Positions 8,229 through 24,019 of a stretch of 64,000 bases of DNA are shown here, one piece after another. Source of the DNA: Crossaster papposus (taxonomy: Eukaryota > Echinodermata > Asteroidea > Velatida > Solasteridae). The DNA is taken from the NCBI GenBank assembly GCA_037893245.1, contig JBAIAA010001114.1, forward strand, positions 266,029 to 330,028. The letters run 5' to 3'. The number at the start of each line of letters is the position of its first letter. The first letter of the stretch is position 1. The translations under genes and the position numbers were made by a program. The notes beneath the pieces are model-generated. The model searched no databases. It was not told the DNA's origin and saw only the letters and a program-made list of their open reading frames with translations.

Positions 8229-9239
8229 AACACAATTTTAAAAAAGAGATGTGACTGTCCAATTTGTGTTACTAATTCAGTCAATGTTCGTAGGTTTCAC
8301 AACCGTTCGGGTAGTGTTCCCGTCTTTACAACCCCCCTGACCTTAAAAGGAGAAAAGAAGATCAACATTGACATTCTGTTCTCGTCGCCTTTGAAAACAA
8401 ATATGTGACTTGAAAAGGCATGACGGGGAAAAGTATTTCGGTAGTATTTGGAGTTCTATTGTTTTACACACTTGTAAATGGCGATTCGTTAGCTTTCCAA
8501 TGATACCAAAAGTAGTTATGTACATCATTTAATTACAATGATATATACCACAGCAGGGCTGACAGTGCGCCGCCCAACTTTAGCGATCGAATTTTTAAAA
8601 CCAAAATATCGCTTTGACCAAAACAATTATACGCGTGCCCGCCAACAACGAAATTGACAAATGGGGGTCATTGTTCAATAAGCCTCAGTAAGTCACGTAA
8701 GAATTTCAAATGGCGGCACGGCCTTTTGTTATTCAGCACCTGTGCGCGCACTGGTTTCAGTTCATTCAGTCTCCATTACGAGAAGTAGTGGTTTCTTGTT
8801 TGATGTATGTTAAATATATGTGTTTGTCATTATCTCCGTGCAGACAAATCCGTGACAGTTTTCAATGCGGTATATGACGGCCGATCTGCGGCCAGCGTGG
8901 GGGCAGGTCAATCGGTAGGCAACAGGGACACTCCGTCGGGATTACAGAAATCGTCTGAGAAAGCAGGTAAGCTTTTTGGGTGCTTTGGGTTTTTGCTGTT
9001 ATGATTTCATCGCTTAGATTGAAGACAGACAGACAGACCTCGTTCAAAAAATGTATCTCTGTTTCCACGCATCAAAAAAATGGATGCGGTGCACTCAACC
9101 GTACAGTCAGTGTGTCGCGCGTGATTGGCTACTTGGCGTGCTTCGGCCAATCCACCGGAACGCTATAACTAGTGCCGTCACCCCCCTCGTACGGCACTTT
9201 CACTGCAGATCGCAATCTACTGCCACCAACTACTTCAAG

Positions 9240-9617
9240 ATGACTGGACGAGGAAAGAGCGGAAAAGCAAGAAGCAAGGCCAGGAGCAGGTCCTCAAGGG
9301 CGGGACTGCAGTTCCCCGTGGGTCGTGTTCATCGATTTTTGCGAAGGGGCAACTACGCTGAGCGGGTTGGAGCCGGTGCACCGGTCTACCTGGCAGCCGT
9401 GATGGAATACCTGACCGCCGAGATCCTGGAGCTGGCCGGTAACGCAGCACGAGATAATAAGAAGACGAGAATTAACCCTCGACACCTGCAGCTTGCTATA
9501 CGCAACGACGAAGAGCTTAACAAGTTGATGAGTGGAGTTACCATCGCGCAAGGCGGTGTGCTTCCCAACATCCAGCAAGTACTTCTGCCCAAAAAGACCG
9601 CCAAAGTATCAAAGTAA
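9240..9617 (+). CDS. H2A: Histone H2A, unit 2
   Basis: 125 residues, identical to unit 1, including Asn79 and the QQ pair. Confidence 0.98.
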   Translation: MTGRGKSGKARSKARSRSSRAGLQFPVGRVHRFLRRGNYAERVGAGAPVYLAAVMEYLTAEILELAGNAARDNKKTRINPRHLQLAIRNDEELNKLMSGVTIAQGGVLPNIQQVLLPKKTAKVSK

Positions 9618-9656
9618 TACAAACAAATTACTTGGCCTCCATATACAAAAACAAAA

Positions 9657-9672
9657 GGCTCTTTTCAGGGCC
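9657..9672 (+). terminator. Histone stem-loop, H2A unit 2
   Basis: Same wobble-containing element as H2A of unit 1. Confidence 0.96.
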
Positions 9673-11180
9673 ACCACATAATTACAAGAGAGAAACGCCG
9701 CTGTCTGTCTGTTCTTCATTTTTAAATAAAGTTTTAAAAGAGACAAAGTTAGATATTACATTTGTAGATTTTCAATAACTTTTTACTTACACGGCCATTT
9801 ACATTTTCCACTTTTATTTACACTTTCACAGCCAAAGGCCCGCTGGGTTTGTCCAATAGCTTCGTTTATTTTGTAAAGAATCGCCTTCTCTTTTTCTGCT
9901 TATAAAAACATTGAGAAAGTGTTTGTTTTCATCCTCGCGCGGGTGTGTTTTAACGTGTATCCAGGTGACATTATTATGAAACTAGCTCATTAAATATGCA
10001 ACGCGCGCACTGTGACTTCAACAAAGCAAAAAGAAATACGCGCTGTGTCTGTACTCTATATATACACGTACTACGCGTACTGTACAGTACATGCATGTTC
10101 AGTTTGTAAAAGTACGTGAATGATATTATACCCGTGACCCAGCACATCAAAATCAAGAATAAGTCGGAAAATGACTTTCACAGATATAAATATAATAAGA
10201 TGGGAAATTCAAGAAGCTTTGTAATGACATCCATCACAAGCCTTTAGCTCGGAAATTATTGGTTACGAGTTACAGACTAGGGATGGGTATCATTAGAAAG
10301 CCTATGGAATTTCAAATGTTACTATGTACATAACGCGAATTGTCATTTCCCGCTTATTAGTGATTTTGATATCCTGGGTCACATTTTCATGGATTTAACA
10401 AAAACATTGGAAATGTGGTGAGTTGACACTTCGCGTGTGGTCTATTAGCTTTGTTCTCGTGTTCCGTTTTACCTGGGCCCAATTTCGTAACAAATGTAAG
10501 CACACCAATTTGCTTAGCACGAAACATTTTCCTTGGCCAAACTGTCGTTTCCAAAAATGTCTGAAGATTTCCGAACACGTTTTGTTGACGGTCGGGTATT
10601 ATCGTTAACGTTCGCGACTACAATTTCGACGTCTGGGTGTACACAATTAAATGGTCAGGCCATGGAACCAGACTATTTTCACCGCCCCCAAAGTGGGACA
10701 TTTAGGTTCTGCTTGAAAACAAATAAACCGGCCTGAACGGTAAACGATCGAGGCGCGGTTGTGCCGAAGGGCGCCATCTATCGGCGCGCTCGTACCGGTA
10801 GGTCGGTGTAATTACAGCGGCGAGGCGCGGTGCAGCATGGCGATAATTATGATACCACTCGCATTTTTTCAGATTTTCAAGCGACTTTTGGTTAAAAAAA
10901 TGAATTTGTAAAAGAATATTGTCGATGTGTATGAAAATGTGTTATGAAAAACCCCCAAGATCATGAATATTGATGTAAATTAACGTGCCAAAAGTTGGTA
11001 ATTTCTCTAAACGGGTTTTTTCGGGTTTGCGTCGGGCTCTGTGAGGAGTCCTTGTATTGATCCCAAATACACAAATTAGAAAAAGTAAAAAATGAATATT
11101 ATTCGGATGAGAACAATGGTCGGGGGAATAAATTTGCATACATAATTCCAGAGCGCCCTATTGGTTCAATATCAATCGTT

Positions 11181-11370
11181 ATCGCTTCTCGGCCTTTTGG
11201 CTAAGATCATGTGTAGTATCTGTTCTTTTCAGCTTAATATCTGAAACGCTGTTCATCGAACAGCCAGTATATTAATCTGATTTTTGGATTTGGGCCGTGG
11301 AATAGAGGCTTGCCTCGTCCCGGCCATGGGTTGGCCCGGTATAGCAGTACATCCGGGATTCGGCCCACTC
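11181..11370 (+). ncRNA. U2: U2 spliceosomal snRNA, unit 2 (majority form)
   Basis: About 190 nt and the reference form for this array. Relative to human U2, stem IIa has a paired change: TTCAG/CTGAA here against ATCAG/CTGAT, which keeps base pairing and argues for function. An octamer motif ATTTGCAT sits at -49 (11132). A short hairpin CCCC-TC-GGGG follows the probable 3' end. No clear vertebrate-type 3' box was found; A-rich AAAAACAGG about 25 nt downstream is a weak candidate. Confidence 0.94.
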
Positions 11371-11814
11371 CCCTCGGGGAACATCAAATAATACAAAAAC
11401 AGGTCTCGTCTATGTGTATTCCTATGTCGCATCACTTTTACAAGTTCTTTCTTCGCTTTACTTCGGGGCTTTCGTATATTTAAACATTTCAATACGTCTA
11501 AAGTAAATAATTGTATGAAGACCGATCTCTTTGTTTTTGGATGATTTCTGATGAAGGAGAAAAACAACAACAAAAACAAACAGGCCCTCTGCGTCTGGTT
11601 GTATATTTATTTGACGACGATGTATTAGATTTTCTTTATTTTTTCCCAATTTTTTTTAATTCATATGATTTCACATAATTGTAGACTTTAGATTTGCTTT
11701 TTGTTTGTGGTCTTGTTTTAACTCTATTTTTGTTTGAAATACTGTATAGGTAATAATGCAGGGCCGTTTTGGATAGCATTTTTGTTGTAAGTGATAAAAC
11801 CTCAAATAAAATAA

Positions 11815-12411
<597 letters not shown>

Positions 12412-12442
12412 ATGCATGCTACATGCAATTTTCAAACCAAAC

Positions 12443-12458
12443 GGCTCTTTTCAGAGCC
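12443..12458 (+). terminator. Histone stem-loop, H4 unit 2
   Basis: Same element and spacing as H4 of unit 1. Confidence 0.97.
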
Positions 12459-12899
12459 ACCACGATTTCACAAAAAGAGATTGATTCCAGGTTTTTATTT
12501 GTGTGTGTGTGTGTGTGTGTACTCTGTTATTATTTTAGCATTGTCTCAGGATTCAGTGTGGATTTTCCTCCCAGTGTCTATTAAGTTTTCCCTTTTCGTT
12601 TATTGCCCGTAATTATTTGTGGGATGTCTTTGTCGAAGACACGGCCCTTTTGTTTATTTTGGTAGCTGGGGGGAAATTAATTTGCTTGCAAAGTATCATG
12701 TACTCGTGGGTAATATTGACCGTATTGTTTCGGAGGGTAAATAAGTTGTGATCAGTGAAGCGTCTCGGCATGGTGTCCGAATTACCAAATTGGAAGACTG
12801 CCCTTTGTTAGACTTCAGCCCGAGGATGCTATTCTCTAGTCTTAAGAGACGGCCTGTTCGTTGATTTGGCATTCACTTCTTATCTACTCTTCAATCTGA

Positions 12900-13328
<429 letters not shown>

Positions 13329-13359
13329 GTCAAAGCTGTGTGCGCAAAACAAACCGAAC

Positions 13360-13375
13360 GGCCCTTTTCAGGGCC
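13360..13375 (+). terminator. Histone stem-loop, H3 unit 3
   Basis: C-G form, as H3 of unit 1. Confidence 0.97.
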
Positions 13376-13810
13376 AAAACTTTTTTAAAGAGAGATTAAT
13401 TCCAATAGCGTTTTCTGTAGAGTTTGGAAAGTTAAATGCGGTTACTATTGGTGAATACGAATTTTAACTGGCCAGGGTTCCGGAGAACGGATTAATAAAA
13501 TCATCAAGATTAGTCTCTATCCATTTTGTTTATTGATCTGTATCCTGGTTTTAGTTGTCTCCCCCCTATTTCTTTTACTTTTAATTCTGTAAAAAAAAAA
13601 GAGGTAATTTCCTGGCCATGTACACAATTGTTTATGCAGTCGTTTTGTGTCATATTTTCGAAAACGGAAACTCTTCGTTACATTGGATGGCACGCAAGTT
13701 TCCCCTGCGTTTGGGGCAAAACAAATAATGTGTAAAACCACACCGGATTGTTGACGTTTACCGAATATAATAAATAATTGTATTATTATTATTATTGTTA
13801 TTATTAATTG

Positions 13811-13918
13811 TTTGTTTGTTTGTTTGTTTGTTTGTTTGTTTGTTTGTTTGTTTGTTTGTTTGTTTGTTTGTTTGTTTGTTTGTTTGTTTGTTTGTTTGTT
13901 TGTTTGTTTGTTTGTTTG
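13811..13918 (+). repeat. (TTTG)27 microsatellite, unit 3
   Basis: 27 perfect copies. Confidence 0.97.
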
Positions 13919-14122
13919 TTTCTTGGTTTTCATTCGGAGAGATGGCTTTTGCCTTCAGTGCTAATGCGTGTCACTTTGCACGCGTACAGATTTCTTTACG
14001 CTTGGGTGATTGTGTGGACAATGCGTGTATGCCCAGAATCCTATCGTGTGCCATAAAAGTCGTCCCGGCATTTTTGACCTTCCATTCGATCGCACGATCA
14101 CATACACTCATCAACTCCAATC

Positions 14123-14491
14123 ATGGCTCCTAAAGTTAGCGGAAAAGGCCAGAAGAAGGCAGGCAACACCAAGGCTCCGGTCAGCATAAACAAGAAGAGG
14201 CGCCGGCGTCGCAAGGAGAGCTACGGCATCTACATCTACAAAGTCATGAAACAGGTGCACCCCGACACAGGAATCTCAAGCAAGGCAATGAGCATCATGA
14301 ACAGCTTTGTCAACGACGTGTTTGAGCGCATCGCCGGGGAATCTTCTCGCCTTGCCCACTACAACAAGAAGTCGACCATCTCAAGTCGTGAAGTGCAGAC
14401 TGCAGTACGTCTTATCCTCCCGGGAGAGCTTGCCAAGCATGCAGTCAGCGAAGGGACCAAGGCCGTCACCAAGTATACTACTTCAAAATAG
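14123..14491 (+). CDS. H2B: Histone H2B, unit 3
   Basis: 122 residues, identical to unit 1. Confidence 0.98.
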   Translation: MAPKVSGKGQKKAGNTKAPVSINKKRRRRRKESYGIYIYKVMKQVHPDTGISSKAMSIMNSFVNDVFERIAGESSRLAHYNKKSTISSREVQTAVRLILPGELAKHAVSEGTKAVTKYTTSK

Positions 14492-14536
14492 GGTGACCGA
14501 GAAGAAAAAAAACCACGAAAAACATAATAACCAAAC

Positions 14537-14552
14537 GGCTCTTTTCAGAGCC
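14537..14552 (+). terminator. Histone stem-loop, H2B unit 3
   Basis: Standard form, as H2B of unit 1. Confidence 0.97.
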
Positions 14553-15563
14553 AACACAATTTTAAAAAAGAGATGTGACTGTCCAATTTGTGTTACTAAT
14601 TCAGTCAATGTTCGTAGGTTTCACAACCGTTCGGGTAGTGTTCCCGTCTTTACAACCCCCCTGACCTTAAAAGGAGAAAAGAAGATCAACATTGACATTC
14701 TGTTCTCGTCGCCTTTGAAAACAAATATGTGACTTGAAAAGGCATGACGGGGAAAAGTATTTCGGTAGTATTTGGAGTTCTATTGTTTTACACACTTGTA
14801 AATGGCGATTCGTTAGCTTTCCAATGATACCAAAAGTAGTTATGTACATCATTTAATTACAATGATATATACCACAGCAGGGCTGACAGTGCGCCGCCCA
14901 ACTTTAGCGATCGAATTTTTAAAACCAAAATATCGCTTTGACCAAAACAATTATACGCGTGCCCGCCAACAACGAAATTGACAAATGGGGGTCATTGTTC
15001 AATAAGCCTCAGTAAGTCACGTAAGAATTTCAAATGGCGGCACGGCCTTTTGTTATTCAGCACCTGTGCGCGCACTGGTTTCAGTTCATTCAGTCTCCAT
15101 TACGAGAAGTAGTGGTTTCTTGTTTGATGTATGTTAAATATATGTGTTTGTCATTATCTCCGTGCAGACAAATCCGTGACAGTTTTCAATGCGGTATATG
15201 ACGGCCGATCTGCGGCCAGCGTGGGGGCAGGTCAATCGGTAGGCAACAGGGACACTCCGTCGGGATTACAGAAATCGTCTGAGAAAGCAGGTAAGCTTTT
15301 TGGGTGCTTTGGGTTTTTGCTGTTATGATTTCATCGCTTAGATTGAAGACAGACAGACAGACCTCGTTCAAAAAATGTATCTCTGTTTCCACGCATCAAA
15401 AAAATGGATGCGGTGCACTCAACCGTACAGTCAGTGTGTCGCGCGTGATTGGCTACTTGGCGTGCTTCGGCCAATCCACCGGAACGCTATAACTAGTGCC
15501 GTCACCCCCCTCGTACGGCACTTTCACTGCAGATCGCAATCTACTGCCACCAACTACTTCAAG

Positions 15564-15941
15564 ATGACTGGACGAGGAAAGAGCGGAAAAGCAAGAAGCA
15601 AGGCCAGGAGCAGGTCCTCAAGGGCGGGACTGCAGTTCCCCGTGGGTCGTGTTCATCGATTTTTGCGAAGGGGCAACTACGCTGAGCGGGTTGGAGCCGG
15701 TGCACCGGTCTACCTGGCAGCCGTGATGGAATACCTGACCGCCGAGATCCTGGAGCTGGCCGGTAACGCAGCACGAGATAATAAGAAGACGAGAATTAAC
15801 CCTCGACACCTGCAGCTTGCTATACGCAACGACGAAGAGCTTAACAAGTTGATGAGTGGAGTTACCATCGCGCAAGGCGGTGTGCTTCCCAACATCCAGC
15901 AAGTACTTCTGCCCAAAAAGACCGCCAAAGTATCAAAGTAA
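15564..15941 (+). CDS. H2A: Histone H2A, unit 3
   Basis: 125 residues, identical to unit 1; start chosen at MTGRGK as there. Confidence 0.98.
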   Translation: MTGRGKSGKARSKARSRSSRAGLQFPVGRVHRFLRRGNYAERVGAGAPVYLAAVMEYLTAEILELAGNAARDNKKTRINPRHLQLAIRNDEELNKLMSGVTIAQGGVLPNIQQVLLPKKTAKVSK

Positions 15942-15980
15942 TACAAACAAATTACTTGGCCTCCATATACAAAAACAAAA

Positions 15981-15996
15981 GGCTCTTTTCAGGGCC
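15981..15996 (+). terminator. Histone stem-loop, H2A unit 3
   Basis: Wobble form, as H2A of unit 1. Confidence 0.96.
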
Positions 15997-17504
15997 ACCA
16001 CATAATTACAAGAGAGAAACGCCGCTGTCTGTCTGTTCTTCATTTTTAAATAAAGTTTTAAAAGAGACAAAGTTAGATATTACATTTGTAGATTTTCAAT
16101 AACTTTTTACTTACACGGCCATTTACATTTTCCACTTTTATTTACACTTTCACAGCCAAAGGCCCGCTGGGTTTGTCCAATAGCTTCGTTTATTTTGTAA
16201 AGAATCGCCTTCTCTTTTTCTGCTTATAAAAACATTGAGAAAGTGTTTGTTTTCATCCTCGCGCGGGTGTGTTTTAACGTGTATCCAGGTGACATTATTA
16301 TGAAACTAGCTCATTAAATATGCAACGCGCGCACTGTGACTTCAACAAAGCAAAAAGAAATACGCGCTGTGTCTGTACTCTATATATACACGTACTACGC
16401 GTACTGTACAGTACATGCATGTTCAGTTTGTAAAAGTACGTGAATGATATTATACCCGTGACCCAGCACATCAAAATCAAGAATAAGTCGGAAAATGACT
16501 TTCACAGATATAAATATAATAAGATGGGAAATTCAAGAAGCTTTGTAATGACATCCATCACAAGCCTTTAGCTCGGAAATTATTGGTTACGAGTTACAGA
16601 CTAGGGATGGGTATCATTAGAAAGCCTATGGAATTTCAAATGTTACTATGTACATAACGCGAATTGTCATTTCCCGCTTATTAGTGATTTTGATATCCTG
16701 GGTCACATTTTCATGGATTTAACAAAAACATTGGAAATGTGGTGAGTTGACACTTCGCGTGTGGTCTATTAGCTTTGTTCTCGTGTTCCGTTTTACCTGG
16801 GCCCAATTTCGTAACAAATGTAAGCACACCAATTTGCTTAGCACGAAACATTTTCCTTGGCCAAACTGTCGTTTCCAAAAATGTCTGAAGATTTCCGAAC
16901 ACGTTTTGTTGACGGTCGGGTATTATCGTTAACGTTCGCGACTACAATTTCGACGTCTGGGTGTACACAATTAAATGGTCAGGCCATGGAACCAGACTAT
17001 TTTCACCGCCCCCAAAGTGGGACATTTAGGTTCTGCTTGAAAACAAATAAACCGGCCTGAACGGTAAACGATCGAGGCGCGGTTGTGCCGAAGGGCGCCA
17101 TCTATCGGCGCGCTCGTACCGGTAGGTCGGTGTAATTACAGCGGCGAGGCGCGGTGCAGCATGGCGATAATTATGATACCACTCGCATTTTTTCAGATTT
17201 TCAAGCGACTTTTGGTTAAAAAAATGAATTTGTAAAAGAATATTGTCGATGTGTATGAAAATGTGTTATGAAAAACCCCCAAGATCATGAATATTGATGT
17301 AAATTAACGTGCCAAAAGTTGGTAATTTCTCTAAACGGGTTTTTTCGGGTTTGCGTCGGGCTCTGTGAGGAGTCCTTGTATTGATCCCAAATACACAAAT
17401 TAGAAAAAGTAAAAAATGAATATTATTCGGATGAGAACAATGGTCGGGGGAATAAATTTGCATACATAATTCCAGAGCGCCCTATTGGTTCAATATCAAT
17501 CGTT

Positions 17505-17694
17505 ATCGCTTCTCGGCCTTTTGGCTAAGATCATGTGTAGTATCTGTTCTTTTCAGCTTAATATCTGAAACGCTGTTCATCGAACAGCCAGTATATTAAT
17601 CTGATTTTTGGATTTGGGCCGTGGAATAGAGGCTTGCCTCGTCCCGGCCATGGGTTGGCCCGGTATAGCAGTACATCCGGGATTCGGCCCACTC
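17505..17694 (+). ncRNA. U2: U2 spliceosomal snRNA, unit 3
   Basis: Reads as the same sequence as the unit 2 copy, with intact GTAGTA and Sm site. Confidence 0.94.
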
Positions 17695-18138
17695 CCCTCG
17701 GGGAACATCAAATAATACAAAAACAGGTCTCGTCTATGTGTATTCCTATGTCGCATCACTTTTACAAGTTCTTTCTTCGCTTTACTTCGGGGCTTTCGTA
17801 TATTTAAACATTTCAATACGTCTAAAGTAAATAATTGTATGAAGACCGATCTCTTTGTTTTTGGATGATTTCTGATGAAGGAGAAAAACAACAACAAAAA
17901 CAAACAGGCCCTCTGCGTCTGGTTGTATATTTATTTGACGACGATGTATTAGATTTTCTTTATTTTTTCCCAATTTTTTTTAATTCATATGATTTCACAT
18001 AATTGTAGACTTTAGATTTGCTTTTTGTTTGTGGTCTTGTTTTAACTCTATTTTTGTTTGAAATACTGTATAGGTAATAATGCAGGGCCGTTTTGGATAG
18101 CATTTTTGTTGTAAGTGATAAAACCTCAAATAAAATAA

Positions 18139-18735
<597 letters not shown>

Positions 18736-18766
18736 ATGCATGCTACATGCAATTTTCAAACCAAAC

Positions 18767-18782
18767 GGCTCTTTTCAGAGCC
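18767..18782 (+). terminator. Histone stem-loop, H4 unit 3
   Basis: Standard form, as H4 of unit 1. Confidence 0.97.
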
Positions 18783-19223
18783 ACCACGATTTCACAAAAA
18801 GAGATTGATTCCAGGTTTTTATTTGTGTGTGTGTGTGTGTGTGTACTCTGTTATTATTTTAGCATTGTCTCAGGATTCAGTGTGGATTTTCCTCCCAGTG
18901 TCTATTAAGTTTTCCCTTTTCGTTTATTGCCCGTAATTATTTGTGGGATGTCTTTGTCGAAGACACGGCCCTTTTGTTTATTTTGGTAGCTGGGGGGAAA
19001 TTAATTTGCTTGCAAAGTATCATGTACTCGTGGGTAATATTGACCGTATTGTTTCGGAGGGTAAATAAGTTGTGATCAGTGAAGCGTCTCGGCATGGTGT
19101 CCGAATTACCAAATTGGAAGACTGCCCTTTGTTAGACTTCAGCCCGAGGATGCTATTCTCTAGTCTTAAGAGACGGCCTGTTCGTTGATTTGGCATTCAC
19201 TTCTTATCTACTCTTCAATCTGA

Positions 19224-19652
<429 letters not shown>

Positions 19653-19683
19653 GTCAAAGCTGTGTGCGCAAAACAAACCGAAC

Positions 19684-19699
19684 GGCCCTTTTCAGGGCC
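19684..19699 (+). terminator. Histone stem-loop, H3 unit 4
   Basis: C-G form, as H3 of unit 1. Confidence 0.97.
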
Positions 19700-20134
19700 A
19701 AAACTTTTTTAAAGAGAGATTAATTCCAATAGCGTTTTCTGTAGAGTTTGGAAAGTTAAATGCGGTTACTATTGGTGAATACGAATTTTAACTGGCCAGG
19801 GTTCCGGAGAACGGATTAATAAAATCATCAAGATTAGTCTCTATCCATTTTGTTTATTGATCTGTATCCTGGTTTTAGTTGTCTCCCCCCTATTTCTTTT
19901 ACTTTTAATTCTGTAAAAAAAAAAGAGGTAATTTCCTGGCCATGTACACAATTGTTTATGCAGTCGTTTTGTGTCATATTTTCGAAAACGGAAACTCTTC
20001 GTTACATTGGATGGCACGCAAGTTTCCCCTGCGTTTGGGGCAAAACAAATAATGTGTAAAACCACACCGGATTGTTGACGTTTACCGAATATAATAAATA
20101 ATTGTATTATTATTATTATTGTTATTATTAATTG

Positions 20135-20242
20135 TTTGTTTGTTTGTTTGTTTGTTTGTTTGTTTGTTTGTTTGTTTGTTTGTTTGTTTGTTTGTTTGTT
20201 TGTTTGTTTGTTTGTTTGTTTGTTTGTTTGTTTGTTTGTTTG
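20135..20242 (+). repeat. (TTTG)27 microsatellite, unit 4
   Basis: 27 perfect copies. Confidence 0.97.
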
Positions 20243-20446
20243 TTTCTTGGTTTTCATTCGGAGAGATGGCTTTTGCCTTCAGTGCTAATGCGTGTCACTT
20301 TGCACGCGTACAGATTTCTTTACGCTTGGGTGATTGTGTGGACAATGCGTGTATGCCCAGAATCCTATCGTGTGCCATAAAAGTCGTCCCGGCATTTTTG
20401 ACCTTCCATTCGATCGCACGATCACATACACTCATCAACTCCAATC

Positions 20447-20815
20447 ATGGCTCCTAAAGTTAGCGGAAAAGGCCAGAAGAAGGCAGGCAACACCAAGGCT
20501 CCGGTCAGCATAAACAAGAAGAGGCGCCGGCGTCGCAAGGAGAGCTACGGCATCTACATCTACAAAGTCATGAAACAGGTGCACCCCGACACAGGAATCT
20601 CAAGCAAGGCAATGAGCATCATGAACAGCTTTGTCAACGACGTGTTTGAGCGCATCGCCGGGGAATCTTCTCGCCTTGCCCACTACAACAAGAAGTCGAC
20701 CATCTCAAGTCGTGAAGTGCAGACTGCAGTACGTCTTATCCTCCCGGGAGAGCTTGCCAAGCATGCAGTCAGCGAAGGGACCAAGGCCGTCACCAAGTAT
20801 ACTACTTCAAAATAG
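20447..20815 (+). CDS. H2B: Histone H2B, unit 4
   Basis: 122 residues, identical to unit 1. Confidence 0.98.
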   Translation: MAPKVSGKGQKKAGNTKAPVSINKKRRRRRKESYGIYIYKVMKQVHPDTGISSKAMSIMNSFVNDVFERIAGESSRLAHYNKKSTISSREVQTAVRLILPGELAKHAVSEGTKAVTKYTTSK

Positions 20816-20860
20816 GGTGACCGAGAAGAAAAAAAACCACGAAAAACATAATAACCAAAC

Positions 20861-20876
20861 GGCTCTTTTCAGAGCC
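20861..20876 (+). terminator. Histone stem-loop, H2B unit 4
   Basis: Standard form, as H2B of unit 1. Confidence 0.97.
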
Positions 20877-21887
20877 AACACAATTTTAAAAAAGAGATGT
20901 GACTGTCCAATTTGTGTTACTAATTCAGTCAATGTTCGTAGGTTTCACAACCGTTCGGGTAGTGTTCCCGTCTTTACAACCCCCCTGACCTTAAAAGGAG
21001 AAAAGAAGATCAACATTGACATTCTGTTCTCGTCGCCTTTGAAAACAAATATGTGACTTGAAAAGGCATGACGGGGAAAAGTATTTCGGTAGTATTTGGA
21101 GTTCTATTGTTTTACACACTTGTAAATGGCGATTCGTTAGCTTTCCAATGATACCAAAAGTAGTTATGTACATCATTTAATTACAATGATATATACCACA
21201 GCAGGGCTGACAGTGCGCCGCCCAACTTTAGCGATCGAATTTTTAAAACCAAAATATCGCTTTGACCAAAACAATTATACGCGTGCCCGCCAACAACGAA
21301 ATTGACAAATGGGGGTCATTGTTCAATAAGCCTCAGTAAGTCACGTAAGAATTTCAAATGGCGGCACGGCCTTTTGTTATTCAGCACCTGTGCGCGCACT
21401 GGTTTCAGTTCATTCAGTCTCCATTACGAGAAGTAGTGGTTTCTTGTTTGATGTATGTTAAATATATGTGTTTGTCATTATCTCCGTGCAGACAAATCCG
21501 TGACAGTTTTCAATGCGGTATATGACGGCCGATCTGCGGCCAGCGTGGGGGCAGGTCAATCGGTAGGCAACAGGGACACTCCGTCGGGATTACAGAAATC
21601 GTCTGAGAAAGCAGGTAAGCTTTTTGGGTGCTTTGGGTTTTTGCTGTTATGATTTCATCGCTTAGATTGAAGACAGACAGACAGACCTCGTTCAAAAAAT
21701 GTATCTCTGTTTCCACGCATCAAAAAAATGGATGCGGTGCACTCAACCGTACAGTCAGTGTGTCGCGCGTGATTGGCTACTTGGCGTGCTTCGGCCAATC
21801 CACCGGAACGCTATAACTAGTGCCGTCACCCCCCTCGTACGGCACTTTCACTGCAGATCGCAATCTACTGCCACCAACTACTTCAAG

Positions 21888-22265
21888 ATGACTGGACGAG
21901 GAAAGAGCGGAAAAGCAAGAAGCAAGGCCAGGAGCAGGTCCTCAAGGGCGGGACTGCAGTTCCCCGTGGGTCGTGTTCATCGATTTTTGCGAAGGGGCAA
22001 CTACGCTGAGCGGGTTGGAGCCGGTGCACCGGTCTACCTGGCAGCCGTGATGGAATACCTGACCGCCGAGATCCTGGAGCTGGCCGGTAACGCAGCACGA
22101 GATAATAAGAAGACGAGAATTAACCCTCGACACCTGCAGCTTGCTATACGCAACGACGAAGAGCTTAACAAGTTGATGAGTGGAGTTACCATCGCGCAAG
22201 GCGGTGTGCTTCCCAACATCCAGCAAGTACTTCTGCCCAAAAAGACCGCCAAAGTATCAAAGTAA
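21888..22265 (+). CDS. H2A: Histone H2A, unit 4
   Basis: 125 residues, identical to unit 1. A single T insertion lies about 800 bp downstream, in the spacer only. Confidence 0.98.
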   Translation: MTGRGKSGKARSKARSRSSRAGLQFPVGRVHRFLRRGNYAERVGAGAPVYLAAVMEYLTAEILELAGNAARDNKKTRINPRHLQLAIRNDEELNKLMSGVTIAQGGVLPNIQQVLLPKKTAKVSK

Positions 22266-22304
22266 TACAAACAAATTACTTGGCCTCCATATACAAAAAC
22301 AAAA

Positions 22305-22320
22305 GGCTCTTTTCAGGGCC
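22305..22320 (+). terminator. Histone stem-loop, H2A unit 4
   Basis: Wobble form, as H2A of unit 1. Confidence 0.96.
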
Positions 22321-23829
22321 ACCACATAATTACAAGAGAGAAACGCCGCTGTCTGTCTGTTCTTCATTTTTAAATAAAGTTTTAAAAGAGACAAAGTTAG
22401 ATATTACATTTGTAGATTTTCAATAACTTTTTACTTACACGGCCATTTACATTTTCCACTTTTATTTACACTTTCACAGCCAAAGGCCCGCTGGGTTTGT
22501 CCAATAGCTTCGTTTATTTTGTAAAGAATCGCCTTCTCTTTTTCTGCTTATAAAAACATTGAGAAAGTGTTTGTTTTCATCCTCGCGCGGGTGTGTTTTA
22601 ACGTGTATCCAGGTGACATTATTATGAAACTAGCTCATTAAATATGCAACGCGCGCACTGTGACTTCAACAAAGCAAAAAGAAATACGCGCTGTGTCTGT
22701 ACTCTATATATACACGTACTACGCGTACTGTACAGTACATGCATGTTCAGTTTGTAAAAGTACGTGAATGATATTATACCCGTGACCCAGCACATCAAAA
22801 TCAAGAATAAGTCGGAAAATGACTTTCACAGATATAAATATAATAAGATGGGAAATTCAAGAAGCTTTGTAATGACATCCATCACAAGCCTTTAGCTCGG
22901 AAATTATTGGTTACGAGTTACAGACTAGGGATGGGTATCATTAGAAAGCCTATGGAATTTCAAATGTTACTATGTACATAACGCGAATTGTCATTTCCCG
23001 CTTATTAGTGATTTTGATATCCTGGGTCACATTTTCATGGATTTAACAAAAACATTGGAAATGTGTGTGAGTTGACACTTCGCGTGTGGTCTATTAGCTT
23101 TGTTCTCGTGTTCCGTTTTACCTGGGCCCAATTTCGTAACAAATGTAAGCACACCAATTTGCTTAGCACGAAACATTTTCCTTGGCCAAACTGTCGTTTC
23201 CAAAAATGTCTGAAGATTTCCGAACACGTTTTGTTGACGGTCGGGTATTATCGTTAACGTTCGCGACTACAATTTCGACGTCTGGGTGTACACAATTAAA
23301 TGGTCAGGCCATGGAACCAGACTATTTTCACCGCCCCCAAAGTGGGACATTTAGGTTCTGCTTGAAAACAAATAAACCGGCCTGAACGGTAAACGATCGA
23401 GGCGCGGTTGTGCCGAAGGGCGCCATCTATCGGCGCGCTCGTACCGGTAGGTCGGTGTAATTACAGCGGCGAGGCGCGGTGCAGCATGGCGATAATTATG
23501 ATACCACTCGCATTTTTTCAGATTTTCAAGCGACTTTTGGTTAAAAAAATGAATTTGTAAAAGAATATTGTCGATGTGTATGAAAATGTGTTATGAAAAA
23601 CCCCCAAGATCATGAATATTGATGTAAATTAACGTGCCAAAAGTTGGTAATTTCTCTAAACGGGTTTTTTCGGGTTTGCGTCGGGCTCTGTGAGGAGTCC
23701 TTGTATTGATCCCAAATACACAAATTAGAAAAAGTAAAAAATGAATATTATTCGGATGAGAACAATGGTCGGGGGAATAAATTTGCATACATAATTCCAG
23801 AGCGCCCTATTGGTTCAATATCAATCGTT

Positions 23830-24019
23830 ATCGCTTCTCGGCCTTTTGGCTAAGATCATGTGTAGTATCTGTTCTTTTCAGCTTAATATCTGAAACGCTG
23901 TTCATCGAACAGCCAGTATATTAATCTGATTTTTGGATTTGGGCCGTGGAATAGAGGCTTGCCTCGTCCCGGCCATGGGTTGGCCCGGTATAGCAGTACA
24001 TCCGGGATTCGGCCCACTC
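23830..24019 (+). ncRNA. U2: U2 spliceosomal snRNA, unit 4
   Basis: Reads as the same sequence as the unit 2 copy. Confidence 0.94.
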